Positions 35,201-45,912 of a stretch of 64,000 nucleotides of DNA are shown here, piece after piece. The notes below the pieces were generated by a model that had not been told where the DNA came from, did no database searches, and was given only the letters and a program-made list of their open reading frames with translations. Both the position numbers and the translations under genes were made by a program. Numbering within the stretch: the stretch's first letter is position 1; each line of letters opens with the position of its first letter. The DNA comes from Pithys albifrons albifrons (lineage: Eukaryota > Chordata > Aves > Passeriformes > Thamnophilidae). The stretch lies in NCBI RefSeq assembly GCF_047495875.1, contig NC_092474.1, positions 11,687,655 to 11,751,654 on the forward strand. Reading direction: 5' to 3'.

Positions 35201-35761
35201 GGACACACGCCGCGGCGCCCATCGGGGCCTGGTGAGACGGGGTGGGCAGCGGCACCGGTGGAGCGGGGCCCGGGGCTCGTGGAGGAACGTCATGGGGAGA
35301 TTGGGGAGGGGGCACAGCCTCGCTGCCCCCTCCTCAGGCTGCAGCAGCGGCCGTAGCGCAGCCGCCGGGTCCCCTGCGGGGCATCTCCGGGTCGGGGGGC
35401 TGCTCCCCCATGGAGCCGTGGGACAGGCTCGGTGTGGAGCCCCGGCAGGAGGGATGGGAGGTGAACTCGCCGAGCATCCTCAAAGCTCCGGGGGAGACTC
35501 CAGGGAGGCAGCAGAGGCCGGGCGGGTTGTGAATCTCCGCACCCTCCGCTGCCAGTTGGCGGGGTTGGAGTGGGGGATGAAGACTCACCTGAAAAAGTCA
35601 TTTTTGCAGTAGAGTTTCCCTTCTCTGGAGAAGCATTTCTCGGTCAGGTTGCACTTGCACTCGCAGCACTGGACGCATTTGATGTGCCATGCTCTGTCCA
35701 AGACGTTCAGTAGGAACCGGTCCAAAATCGGCCTCTCGCAGCCCGCACAATGCACCATCAT
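29284..35761 (-). CDS. LHX5: LIM/homeobox protein Lhx5, complete
   Basis: This is a LIM-homeodomain transcription factor acting in forebrain and interneuron development. Exons in transcript order: 35761-35589, 33775-33552, 32261-31984, 30793-30628, 29651-29284. They sum to 1209 nt and 402 aa, the human length. LIM1 has all zinc ligands in order (C5, C8, H26, C29, C32, C35, C52, D55). LIM2 starts at about residue 64 in exon 2. The homeodomain spans about residues 180-239 and is split by intron 3 just before VWFQNRR, with Gln at homeodomain position 50. The tail with [25 protein letters not shown] and the terminal EAAVW separates it from LHX1, although Cys37 in the LIM1 CKCNLTEKC stretch is LHX1-like where human LHX5 has Thr. 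The start is the first of two adjacent Met codons (MMVHC). Confidence 0.98.
29935..30160. repeat. Degenerate AT-rich tandem repeat in LHX5 intron 4
   Basis: Roughly ten imperfect units of about 20 bases combine an ATATATA-type core with a gggaaaa spacer on the plus strand. This is a minisatellite-like array inside a GC-rich gene. Confidence 0.75.
34500..34825. repeat. A/C-rich low-complexity tract in LHX5 intron 1
   Basis: The plus strand is almost entirely A and C (aaaac, caaaaacccc motifs) for over 300 bases, so the transcribed strand gives a U/G-rich intron segment. The preceding 34,400-34,500 is T/G-rich on plus, producing a sharp strand-composition switch. Confidence 0.8.
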
Positions 35762-36440
35762 AACCTCCGCCGGGGGATGGAGACGCGCAAAAGGAGAAGC
35801 CAGCCCCGCGCCGGCACACGGCGGAGGCAAAACAAAACAAAAAAACAAAAAACAAAGAAAAAAAGCAAAAAAAAAAAAGCAGCAGGGGAATAATATAAAC
35901 TAAAATAAAATACTAAGAAAATTGTAGGAAAAAATAATACAATAAAAATGTAACAAAACGAAATTAAATGAAAAGAAGTAAAATAAAAAAGAATAAAAAT
36001 AAAATAAAAATTAAATCAAGATAAAATTAAAATAAATGAAATAAAATAAAACTTACAAAAATATAGAAGAGGGAATAACAAAAAATTCAGGGGAGGGGAG
36101 CGGGGCGGCTGTCAAGTTCTTCCCCCTCTTCTCTTCGCAGCCTCGACGACGGGAGGGAAAAAACGATGTCCCCCCAAAAAATAATCCAAACCACCCCCGA
36201 GAAATAATAATAACAATAATACTAAAAGCCCCCCCCAATCCCCCTCCGGTGCCTGCGGAGCGGCCCGGGAGCCGGCGGAGCGGCGGCCGCGCTGCTGGCG
36301 GGCTCTGCGGCAGCGGGCGCGGCGGGAGGGGTGCATGAACCCCCCCCTGCAGCCGGCAGCCCCGGTGCCTCGCTGTGCTCCGCCGCCGCCGCGCCGCCAC
36401 TCTCATGCTGTCCCCATCGCCAGCTTTGTCCCCCGCCTTA
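35762..36440 (-). other. LHX5: LHX5 5' leader region with a 240-base A-rich (T-rich on minus) tract
   Basis: The 60 bases before the ATG are GC-rich. Then 35,826-36,068 is nearly pure A with few T on plus, so the transcript would be U-rich. Beyond it, GC-rich leader-type sequence with dense CpG continues to about 36,440. A donor-like ttttgTAAGT on minus near 36,053 leaves open that the tract is part of a 5' UTR intron. Confidence 0.45.
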
Positions 36441-36560
36441 GTAATTCGCGCATCCTTATTCAGATTTGGTGACGTCGGGGGCCGCGTCACCCGGGATGCG
36501 GCCAATGGGAGGGCGGTAGCCATGGCAACCTCTTAATTTATAGCATATCTAAATTGGCTC
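36440..36560 (-). promoter_or_regulatory. LHX5: LHX5 promoter with CRE, CCAAT, X-box and TATA-like motifs
   Basis: A compact cluster contains TGACGTC (36470-36476), CCAAT (36502-36506), an RFX X-box GTAGCCATGGCAAC (36516-36529) and a minus-strand TATAAAT (36536-36542). It lies at the upstream edge of the CpG-rich leader. Which motif fixes the start is not determinable; if the TATA box is used, the others lie at or downstream of the start site. Confidence 0.5.
36516..36529. promoter_or_regulatory. RFX X-box at LHX5 promoter
   Basis: GTAGCCATGGCAAC is a near-perfect inverted repeat matching the RFX-family X-box (GTTRCCATGGYAAC), differing at one base of the left half-site. A CCAAT box lies 9 bases away, an arrangement seen in RFX/NF-Y modules. 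Confidence 0.65.
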
Positions 36561-37639
36561 CAGCCTTGTGCTTGGCACAGAGGGAAAAAAACAACGCGCC
36601 TCTATTGTTGAGGGTGGCTTGTACCTGGGCCGCGAAGTGAGTACGCACCTGGCTGGGGGGCCGGGGAGGGCACCGCCAAAAAACCGCTGTCCCACAATTT
36701 TTCCTTTTATTTTTGCTTCAGTTTGTGTTTATTTCCTTTTAAGGAATGCTCGGGGAGGAGTTGAGCGGTCCCGAGTTGCTCTGGAGGACCAGCATCACCT
36801 GGTTTTGGGGTTTATACTTGTTTTGCACAAGGGGGAAAAATGCTTTTGTCTGGGAGAGCAACAAGTGGGGGAAAGAAGAGGGGAGGTAGATTTGGGCGGG
36901 GGAGGAGTTGATGGGGACGGGGAGGGGGTCGGGGGCTCCTTCCCGCAGCGTAGCGGGATGAAAAGTTCCCTCGGAGGTATGCGGCCCCCCCGCCCGCTCC
37001 CCGCCTTTGTCCCATGGGCTCACCGCCCCCTCGCCTTTTCCTCGCTCTGCGGGGGGAGACGGACTAGAGGCAGCCCCGGGGGGGCGGCCCGGGGGGCAGC
37101 GGGCGCTACTCCCTCCCTCCCACACTGTGTTTTCTCTTTAATTCCAGGTGCGGCGGAGCTGTGACCTGCGGGAGGGACGGGGGGCAGGACCGGACCCGGC
37201 CAGGGGGACAGGGGAGGTTATGGGGGGGGGATCCAGCCTGGGGTCGGGGGGCTGCTGCCCCAACCTGGAGCTCCCAGCTGGTCGGTGTTGGGGGCGGCCT
37301 CGCCGCCTTTCTCTCTGTTTCACGGGGATTTAGGAAGGGGACGAGATGGCCCTGGGGTCCAGCTGTGAGGGAAAGAGGAGGAAGGCGGCGGGGCAGGTAA
37401 AGGCCGGACCTTCATTCCCCTTCCCCGTCTTTTTCTCCAGCTAAAATCTAAATTTTTGTGTATATAAAATATATAGATGAAATTTTTTCCTCTCTCCGGC
37501 CCGAACCATTCTGCGACTGCGGAGCCTCCTGGAGCTGGGAAACGCTCCCGGTAGAGCCAAGAAAATCCGCCCCAAATTCCCAACAAACCAGCAATGGCAC
37601 AAGGGCATCAGCGGGAAGTGGAGGACGTTTTATGTGTGC
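36561..37639. other. CpG-rich LHX5 upstream flank
   Basis: GC-rich with several CpG clusters. Human LHX5 has a divergent noncoding RNA here, and a plus-strand transcript is possible, but no splice structure or conserved frame is visible. Confidence 0.4.
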
Positions 37640-38220
37640 CCGTAGGTAGGGATGTTTGTGGAAAGAGCGAGAACTGAAATAAGAAAATACAGAAAGAACT
37701 TCGAGGGGGAAAAAAAAACGAAAAGAGAAGAAAAAGGGAAATAAAGGGAAAAAGCACAAAAGGAAAAGGAGAAAATGTCTGCGGAAAAAGATACAGAGAA
37801 GAGGAAAGGTGATGAAAGACAAAGGGAGGGTGAAGAAAAAGAAATCAATGCAAACGGAAAAGAAAAGGAAGTAAATAAGAAGAAACAGGAGGGAAAACAA
37901 CAGAAAAGGAAGGGAAAATACAAAAGAAAAGAAGAAGGAACAAATGAACAAAAGAATAAATAAAGCAAGAAATAAAACTGCGGGAAATGAAGAAAAAAGA
38001 CGAAAAGAGGAAAAATAAACAGAGAAAAGAAATAAAAAGAAAGAAAGAACAGCGAGAATGGACAAGAATGAAACCAAAAAGGAAACGTGAGGGAAAAGCG
38101 TCAGAGCGAACAAGCAAGGGAGAGGAGGGGTGAAAAAATACAACAAAGAGAGAAGGAAAAAATCCAGGGAAGAGAGAAGAAAGGAAAGTAAAGCTGCAGG
38201 AAGTTTAAAAGGGGATAAAT
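37640..38220. repeat. Long homopurine tract
   Basis: About 580 bases of the plus strand are overwhelmingly A and G (aaagaaaagga, gaagaaa, gggaaa units), with isolated interruptions. Stop-free frames on the minus strand here (phenylalanine-, leucine- and serine-rich) are composition artefacts. Confidence 0.85.
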
Positions 38221-39149
38221 GGGCAAGAAAGGTGAAGGCACGGGAAGGAGGAGGAGAAGGGACCGGACCGGCCGATCGCGGCCGCGCTCCCGTCGGGCAC
38301 TGCCCAAGTTTGCGGGATCCACTGGCTCCTCTGGGGGATTTGGGAGCCGCGGGACTGTGTGGGGATGTGCGGCGACCTCCCCTGCCGCAGCCTCCACAGA
38401 TTTCGGGACGAGTTCGGAGCGCAGCGCGAGAGCGTGGACAGGGCAGGGAGAGCACCGGGACCACCGGGCAGGCCCCACTCCGGTCCCGCACCGCGAGGAA
38501 AACCCACACGCCTTAAACACACCGGGATGAGTGTATGGAGATCCGCGGCGACAGGCGGGTCTGTGCAGAGGAACGTGCCCGCATACAGGAGCAGCTCCAC
38601 ACGCACACGCGTGGCCGTGAGCCCGCGGTAGAGCCCCGCTCGCAGGCACCACAGGCTGCTCATCCCACGCAGGAACGCGGGCGCGGGGGGCGACTCGGGC
38701 TGCCCCACTGAGTGCGGGAGTGTGTGTGTGCCACGTCCCGCGCCGCAACGGGTTCCTATGGATAATCATATGGATAATCTGGTTCGTACGGATAATCCAT
38801 AAAGGGTGCGTGAGGCGACACAGCGGCATCTTTGCATGTGCCCACGCACACCCGCTCCTCTCCTCAGGCCTTACGAACCCCCGTGTCTCGCTCCCACGGC
38901 CTTGCACACACCCGTGGCCTCGGTCCTGGCCGCCCGGTGCTTCCCCAGCCCGCCCCGCCATCGAGCCGGGACCTCCAGCTGGAGACCCCTACTCGGAAGC
39001 GGCCGCGGCGCAGGGGGGGAGATGCCGGGGGGTCCCGCTCCCCGCGGCCTCTCTCGGTTCCCTTTTTCGTTTGAAAGTCAAGGGATAAATAAATCCAAAG
39101 GGAAGGGAAGGAGAGAAAAAACCAACCCCAAGTAACAACCCCCCCAGCC
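38221..39149. other. CpG-rich noncoding flank
   Basis: CpG-dense sequence (38,250-38,700 and 38,880-39,060) separated by an AT-rich direct repeat of tatggataat / tacggataat near 38,757-38,800. No gene recognised. Confidence 0.4.
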
Positions 39150-39540
39150 ACATTCCCCCATGGTAACAGATGGTAATTCAGGCCCCATAATACCGCCTAT
39201 ATATAACTAATAAACCTTTTGTGTTTTAACAGGGTAATGCGTGGAGAAACAGCGTCGCTTATACAAGATGTTGATGGAATTTACTATATTATTAAAGGGA
39301 AAAAAAATCCCTTTTCAAGAATAAAGTGTATCAACTTACAACACAACAGACGGTAGAGGGATAAGTGAAACAGACAAAAGACAAACAAGATAATAATCTG
39401 TTTCCAATCAGTTAAGCCCTGTAGAATTTGTAATACGCGGTTTGCATATTCCCCCTGTGTTTTGTAATTAATTATCTATCTGTTCGGATGCTCCGCCGCC
39501 GACTTTGTAACTATTTCCAACTATTTTTGGGGTTGTAGGC
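39150..39540. promoter_or_regulatory. Candidate conserved noncoding element upstream of LHX5
   Basis: An abrupt AT-rich block in CpG-rich surroundings contains ctatatataactaataaacc, gtaattaattatc and a perfect octamer-like tttgcatatt near 39,443-39,452. The composition resembles deeply conserved developmental enhancers. No comparison was possible. Confidence 0.4.
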
Positions 39541-39724
39541 GGCGATCACGCCGGAATCGGAGCGCGGAGCGGGGATCGGCTTCGCGGCTCTGCCCGGCTC
39601 GAGGTTGCCGAGCCCGAGCGCGGTGGGAGGCGGCGGCTCCGCGTCTCTCCGCGCTCCTCCGCGGGGCCGCTGCCGGCGGGCGAGGCTGCTCCCCCCGCGC
39701 TCCCTTCCCTTCCCCCGGTAAGAG

Positions 39725-39985
39725 GGGGGACGGGGCAGGTTTTAACATTAAACAAACCCAGCAAGCATCTCCTCGCCGGGCCATAGGCGTTTCTGAGTGA
39801 CTGCGTTACAAATTGTAAATTTAAATAGCTCACAGGATTCATTACCTCCCGCGTCTGATTTCACCCAGCCGTGAAAAATTGTCCTGGTGTACCACTGAGA
39901 AAGGGTTTGCTGCAAAGAGCCACAGTCTAATCACCAGCTTTCTCTCGCCAACAAAAGTGTAATTATTTTGTTTTGGGTGTAAATA
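39725..39985. promoter_or_regulatory. Candidate conserved noncoding element
   Basis: A second AT-rich block follows a CpG island, with ttaacattaaac, gtaaatttaaatagc, ctaatcacc and gtaattattttg. Enhancer-like by composition only. Confidence 0.35.
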
Positions 39986-42399
39986 TAACCCACGGTATAA
40001 AAAAAAAAAAGAAAAGGAAAAAAAAAGAAAAAGATAAACCTCCAGCAGCGTCTGAATGCATTACAGGGATGTTTAAAAAGATCCGTCCTAAATTAATACC
40101 AAGGTTAAAAGGGGAAGGCAGCTGGGACATGGAAATTTCCGTCTTATTGGGGCGGGGGGACACGAGGTGAGTGTGAGTGTGTGTGCGAGTGTGCGTGTTC
40201 ACACCGCTGGCAAACAATGCGGCACCCCCGCCCCGCACACAAAGCCCCACGCAGCCCCCACGGTGCCAGCCGGGCCCCCCCGACCCATCGCTCCTTCTCC
40301 CCCTCCTCCTCATCCCTCTCCAGGGGTCCGAGGAAGGTGCTGGGGAGAGGGGATGCTCCAGCTCTTTGCTCCCCACAGTGTTTATGGAATCACCGGGGGG
40401 TGTGAAAAAGAAAACAAACAAATCAACCCCCTCAACTCCACCGCAGTCTAAATGCAAACGAACAGCCAGGGGATTTTAAATTCGGGTTTCCCCACGTTTT
40501 CTTATTTTTAACGATCTTTTTCTTTCCTTCCCTCCGAGCTCCAGCATGGGGTTTCGGTGGAAGAAAAGGCACAAAACGGACGGCGATGCCGGCGGCAGGG
40601 AGAAGCCCCGGGAGAGGCGGAATGGCCGTAGGACCGGGCTCGGTTAAGCCGGTTTAACGGGAAAAAAAGCAAAATAAATCAAACCACAAATAAATTAAAA
40701 AAAAAAGGAAAATTACCAAACAAAGGTGAAGGCACATCAAAAAAATCTCGGGCGGGGGCAAGGAGCTCGTACCGCCGGCGGCCGAGGAGCTCGGAAACCC
40801 GTCGGTGTGAACTCGGTGCGGAGCGCCCCCGGAGCGCCCCGACATCCCCCGGGACCCCGGCCGGGGCTGCTTCTCTCGGGTCTGGGGGCGCTCAGCGCCG
40901 ACCGAGGTGCCGCTTATCCCCTCTCTCCTCGACTTTTCCCCAGTGCCCTCCCGCCCCTCCACTGCCGTTTTAATCAGTCCTTTTTTTTTTTTTTCCCCCG
41001 CGGGTAGCGGTAATTGGCGAAGCTTTGATTGCCCCCCCAGCCCCTCCTGGCTCCAGCACGATCCTGGGGTCGCATTCCCACCTCCCCGACGGCTTCCCGG
41101 GGCTAACCTGCCCTCGGCTCGGGGTACCGCTCTGTGCGGAGCCAGCCCGGAGCCCCTGTGGCTGCCGCTCCCCACGATGCCGAGTCGCGGGTGGGCAAAG
41201 CCTGGCTGTGAGCAGCGTGTGTTGCGATAACAGAAGCGGAGACAGGCAAACCCAGACCTTCGGAAACTTAGTGACTTGAGGGGCATGCGGCAAAGAACTC
41301 GCTCCAAATTTCCTCGGGTGATCCCCGGCCTGCTACAACCTCCCGTCGATGCGACCGCCCCCCCGGAGGGGCTGCTCGAGCCGTTCCCACCCGCTCCCCC
41401 CGCCGCCTCCCCGCTAATGAGCGTGTGTGTTGACACGGCGAGGCGATGCCCCCGTTTGCTTTTGTTTGGGAGGTGTGAAAGAGGGAATCTGCATGAGAAA
41501 AGCCGGCGGCAACCGCGGAGCTCGGCATAGCAGCGGCGGGACGGAGCGAGCCGGTGCGTGGGGAGACCGCCCTGGCGGGGCAGAAGCCCTCGGAGCAGGG
41601 GGGTCGGGGGGGTGCACACGGCGGGGCAGGGCTGAAGGTGCGGACTGTGGTGCTCTTTGTGAGGCAGGGAGGGGAAGGGAGTTTGCCCCGGTGCTCCCGT
41701 CGGGGGTTGGGGCTGAGCAGGGCGCTCATGGGGGTCTTACACCCTGGTACCCCCCGCACACGGGATCTCCAAAGCTGGTGGGGCGTGGGGTGACCCCCTC
41801 AGGATGTGCCCCCGTGGGTCTTTTCCCCCTCCTTTGGATTTGCTTGGGAAATAGAGATGGGGGAGCGCACGGCCCGTACCTACGGGCGGGTTACGGCGCT
41901 CCCACCTCCCCGCTAAAGGGCACCGTGGGGCGACTCGGGGGGGACACGCGCGGGGTCTGAGAGCGCCGAACAGCCACGCGTGCCGCGAAGCCAAGGGGGG
42001 CGACAAGGGCGGGGGGCCAGCCCCGTGGGAAGAGGGGAGCGGTTTGCCGAGAAGAGTGGCGGGGCAAAGCTGAGCAGGGACGCTGCTCCCTCCTATTCGG
42101 GTCCCGAGTGGGCTCCGAGTCCCGCGCCAGGACCAATCTGACACCGATGCCTTCGGCAGGGCCAAACCCCGGGATGAAAGAATCCTGAGTGGATCCGGGC
42201 CTCGAGCAAGGCCGGGTCCCGCCGTGCCCCCGAGCCCTGCCTGGCCCTGGCACCGCCGTGTGTCCCGCCGTGTTCCCTTGTCCCGCCCCGCCGTGGTGGC
42301 GGAGCTCTCCAGGGTGCTGAACCTGCCCCGGTCCCATTCCGCGCCACCTCCTCGCCCTGAGGGCACCGGGAACGGCTGGCCCATCCACCTCCCCCTCCC
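39986..42399. other. CpG-island cluster without a recognised gene
   Basis: CpG-dense sequence, strongest at 40,540-41,000 and 41,500-42,360, with short AT-rich interruptions and GT-type runs near 40,165-40,200. The long frames on both strands are unrelated to known families and follow from GC content. Confidence 0.4.
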
Positions 42400-42960
42400 G
42401 CTTTTTTATTGCCTTCGTTCTCTCTCCCTCGATCTTCCCCTCTCTGCTTTTCTTAATTTTTTTGGACGGTTTTCTCCTTTTTATTCCTTCTTGTGTTCTC
42501 TTTTTTCTTCATATTTTTTCCTGTTTTTCTGTATTTCTCTGTTTTCCGTTGTTTTTCCCCCGCTTGTCTCCTTTTTTCTTTTTTCCCCCTAGTTTTTCTT
42601 CTTCTTTTTTTTCTTTTTTTTTTTTTTGTCCTCTTCTGCCCACTGCTCCCCACACCGTTTTTCTCATTTGGATTTTTTTGTTTTGTTTTGTTTTCTCCTT
42701 TTGTTTTCTTTCCTCCCGTTTTCCCCATTTTCCTTTTTATTTTTCTCCTTTTCTTTTTTTTCTCTCAATTCTTTCTCTTTTTCTTTCTCGATTCTTTCTC
42801 TCCTTCTTCCTTTCTCTCTGTCTCTCCCCACATCCTTTGCTGCTCTATTTTTCGTTTCCCCCTCTCATTATGCACACATTCCATACAGATTTCTCTGTCC
42901 CTCTCTTTTTTTTTTTTTTTTCCCTGCTTTCCCATTTCTCTCCTCCCACAGAAACCTGCG
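42400..42960. repeat. Long homopyrimidine tract
   Basis: About 550 bases of the plus strand are nearly all T and C (ttttcttt, ctccttttt units). Apparent plus-strand frames rich in Phe, Ser and Leu are composition artefacts. It is the strand-reversed counterpart in composition of the purine tract at 37,640-38,220. Confidence 0.85.
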
Positions 42961-45782
42961 CTGGAAATTTTGCAAACACCACGATTTAATTACGAGACGC
43001 CCATCGGCCCCCCCCTCCCTCCCAGTGCTCCCCAGTACTTCATGCCGAGGGGATCAGGACTGCCCTGCCCAGAACACCGCCAGCCCCGGCCCTGCCGCGG
43101 CGGGAGGAACGAGCGGGATCTCAGCGCGGTTTTTTTTTACTCTTACAGCGGCTGCGATTAAAACCGAACCCCGGAATGCCGGTGCTTGCCCGCCCCGAGC
43201 AGCGACAGAGCGGGGCTGGGGCAGCCCCACAGCTCAGCCCCACGCTGCGGGGGGACTCCGGCTGCTGAGCAAACGAAGTGGCTAAGTCTGAGTGTCACGG
43301 AGAGGAGATTCTCGGTCACTTGCACAAACGCTCCTGTCACATCCACCCTCTCCCCATATTGTTCCACCGGGGGGTCCCCAGCCAGGGCTGACCTGGCTCC
43401 CCGAGCCCTGATACCCCGCTGAAGGGCTTGGGGTCTCCCCCTGCCTGCCTGCACAGCTCTTTGTCTGCCTCATCCTCTCCTGCACACACGTATCTCCCTT
43501 CCCTGCCTTCACCACCGAACCTGCACATTCCCTGTGTTCCTTCATGCGTGTCCACGTGTGTGCACAAGCCCAGCTCACACACGCGCTCCCTGCACGCCCC
43601 AAATCCTCATCCCCCACACCTCCAGGGCTGGAAAGCACACCCTTGTGACAAATCTCATGCACACACAAAACCAGCCCTCGCACATGCACATTCCCCCTGC
43701 AACACCCGTCTCAATGGCCCTGCCTTCTCTGACGTACCCAGGCTCCCTGGGAGCTGACACCATCCCGCAGCCCCAGCTTCTTATACAAGGGGATGAGGTT
43801 TTTCTCTCTGTGCAGGCCAGAGGAGAGAGCCCTTCCTGGGGTTGCCCTGGGGCCAGAAGTGGGACTCAGAGTTTGGCCTAGACTGCTCCAATACCCGTTT
43901 CACAGCCTGGGTGAGATGCTGGGACAGATGCACCTCAAGCTGAGTAGGGATGTGATAAAACCCCTGTTGCCTCAGGGAATGACAAGACTACATAGGACTT
44001 CTCTAATCTCCTCAGCTGACTAATGTGCAGAGAGTGCTTGGACTGTCACTGTCACCTGGGCACACAGCCACCTTGCTTTCTCTCCCCTGCATTCCTCTCT
44101 CCTCCATTCCCACTTCCTTCTGTTGACCTCACTAATCCTCACTAGAAATGAACACCTGCCTCTCTTAACCATGAGCAGGACCACAAATGCAGCCCCACCT
44201 GCTCCATTAAAGGGGATACCCATTGGTACCAGGTTATCTTGGGCTTTCCAGGACAGAAGGCAGAAGAGAAGAGCCAGCAGCAGAGTACAGGGGAGGGGAG
44301 GGTGGCGAGGCATGGATGGTTTAAAGGGGAGCAGAGTCCCTGGAGACTTGGGAAGCTGTTGGTTTCTTTCCATTCTTTCTTTTTCTGTGATCCCTTTTTT
44401 TTTGGTTTATTTTTGGATGAGATAAAAAATCAGTGTGGGAGAACACAGATTTAGCTTTTCCATTGGAAGTGACTCCTCACAGAGGGAGGTGAGAATGGTC
44501 AAGGGCCAGCCTGGAAGGTCCCTCACCTCAGCCAGTGTGTGGGATGAAGCCCTGCAGGACTGAGGTGTTCCCAAGAAGTCATCCATCCACCCAGGCCTTG
44601 CTCTAGATGAGTCCTGACACAGGGATGGCCTTAACCCTTGCAGTGCCTGCGTGGTGACAAAGTCCTTGTGTCCTGAGGACTGGGACTGACTGGGTGACCA
44701 CCTATGGGAATAATGAGCATTCAGGCAATTGAGGACTTGCTGCATGGTGTGCTACTGTACTATATTCGTGTAAAGAAATGATGTTTTGGGCAGCTTCCCC
44801 TGTGGGCTCATGTAAGCTTTGTGACAAAGGAATTTGGGCATGGAATTTCCATGAGGTTGATGCAGGCTTGCTTGCTGTGGAAAAAAACAAAGGAATGTGT
44901 ATGTGTATACATAAATGTGAAGTTATAGCATACATATGCACTCATCTCCACACCTTCACAAATTGTACAGGTCAAACCTGGGGTGCAAACCTTCCCCTGA
45001 CACCCCACACTGCCCACACAGCCACTCGCACACCCACCCACAGACACACACATGGCTTGTGGGTGCAGAGGGAGCAGGGCTGGGTGTGTGTCCTGTGTTC
45101 TACAATCTCAACCAAAGGCAGCAATTAAAGAGGCCGTTTTCCCTTTGCAGAATCTGCACCTGATTCTGCACTTGAAAGCCATGGGGATTAAATCCAGCAG
45201 GGGTAGGCTCAGGTCTTTGGCTCACAAATGCTTTGTGCAACTTCTCTGGACTTCAGTGGGCACAGAGCTGGGAGCAGCCCCAGGCTCTGCCTGCTAATTT
45301 CTTTGCACTGGTGCACGAGAGGAAATTAGTGGGGAAAGCAGAAGGATGAACCTCTGAACTCCTTGGGCACTCCTCTTACAGCATCTTTCTTTTTTACCCC
45401 TCACATCCACATCTCTAACCATGTAGAAACCAGGCTTCGGCTGGCTACAAACTGTGGACACCAGTCCTGTGGCTAGCCTGACACAATCTATTATTTATTT
45501 GTTTATTTTCCCTCCAGAAACATAAGGGATAAACACAATAATTTCAAAGAAACGAAAGCTTCTCACTGGAGAAGCCAACAGGGACCTGCCACGAAGTCCT
45601 GGTACGGTGTGTCACTGACACTGATTCCATCTGACACCTGGGTGCCTCCAAAGCCATCACATTGTGTGCTGCAAATGTATATTAACATTAGTATGCATTG
45701 GCACAATATGGATCCATTATTCCAAATGCTTATGAGAACTAGGTGCTGCACAGGAGCAGCTGCTGCTTTTTAAGCCTCAGAG
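42961..45782. other. Intergenic, no gene recognised
   Basis: A CpG-rich end (43,020-43,270) gives way to ordinary intergenic sequence. CACA-type runs occur at 43,480-43,700 and 44,990-45,055. No repeat family or exon is recognised. Confidence 0.45.
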
Positions 45783-45912
45783 CATCAATAGATTCATAGA
45801 TTTTAGGGCCAGAAGGGACCCCAATGAGCGTGGAGTCTGACCTCCCATGGAGTGTGAGCCATAGAGACTTGCCCTGCAGTTTCTGCATCCTGCCCCATGA
45901 CTTGTGGGCAAG
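45783..45912 (-). mobile_element. CR1 LINE 3' fragment (old)
   Basis: Starts tcaatagattcatagatttt and continues ggccagaagggacc and gtctgacctcc, the reverse complement of the 3' end of an old amniote CR1 subfamily. Only about 130 bases survive. Confidence 0.7.

Noticed and set aside
29284..35761. LHX1 instead of LHX5
   Set aside because: The LIM1 CKCNLTEKC stretch is LHX1-like, but the C-terminal tail, length of 402 aa and gene order all fit LHX5.
37448..38509. 353-codon minus-strand frame rich in Phe, Leu and Ser
   Set aside because: It is produced by the homopurine tract; low complexity, no domain, no initiation context.
40654..41619. 321-codon minus-strand frame
   Set aside because: It lies in a CpG-dense region where stops are rare, with Arg/Gly/Ser/Pro-rich composition and no recognisable domain.
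42493..43161. Overlapping 175-222-codon plus-strand frames rich in Phe and Ser that resemble membrane proteins
   Set aside because: All arise from the homopyrimidine tract. Three overlapping frames look equally hydrophobic, which is a composition effect.
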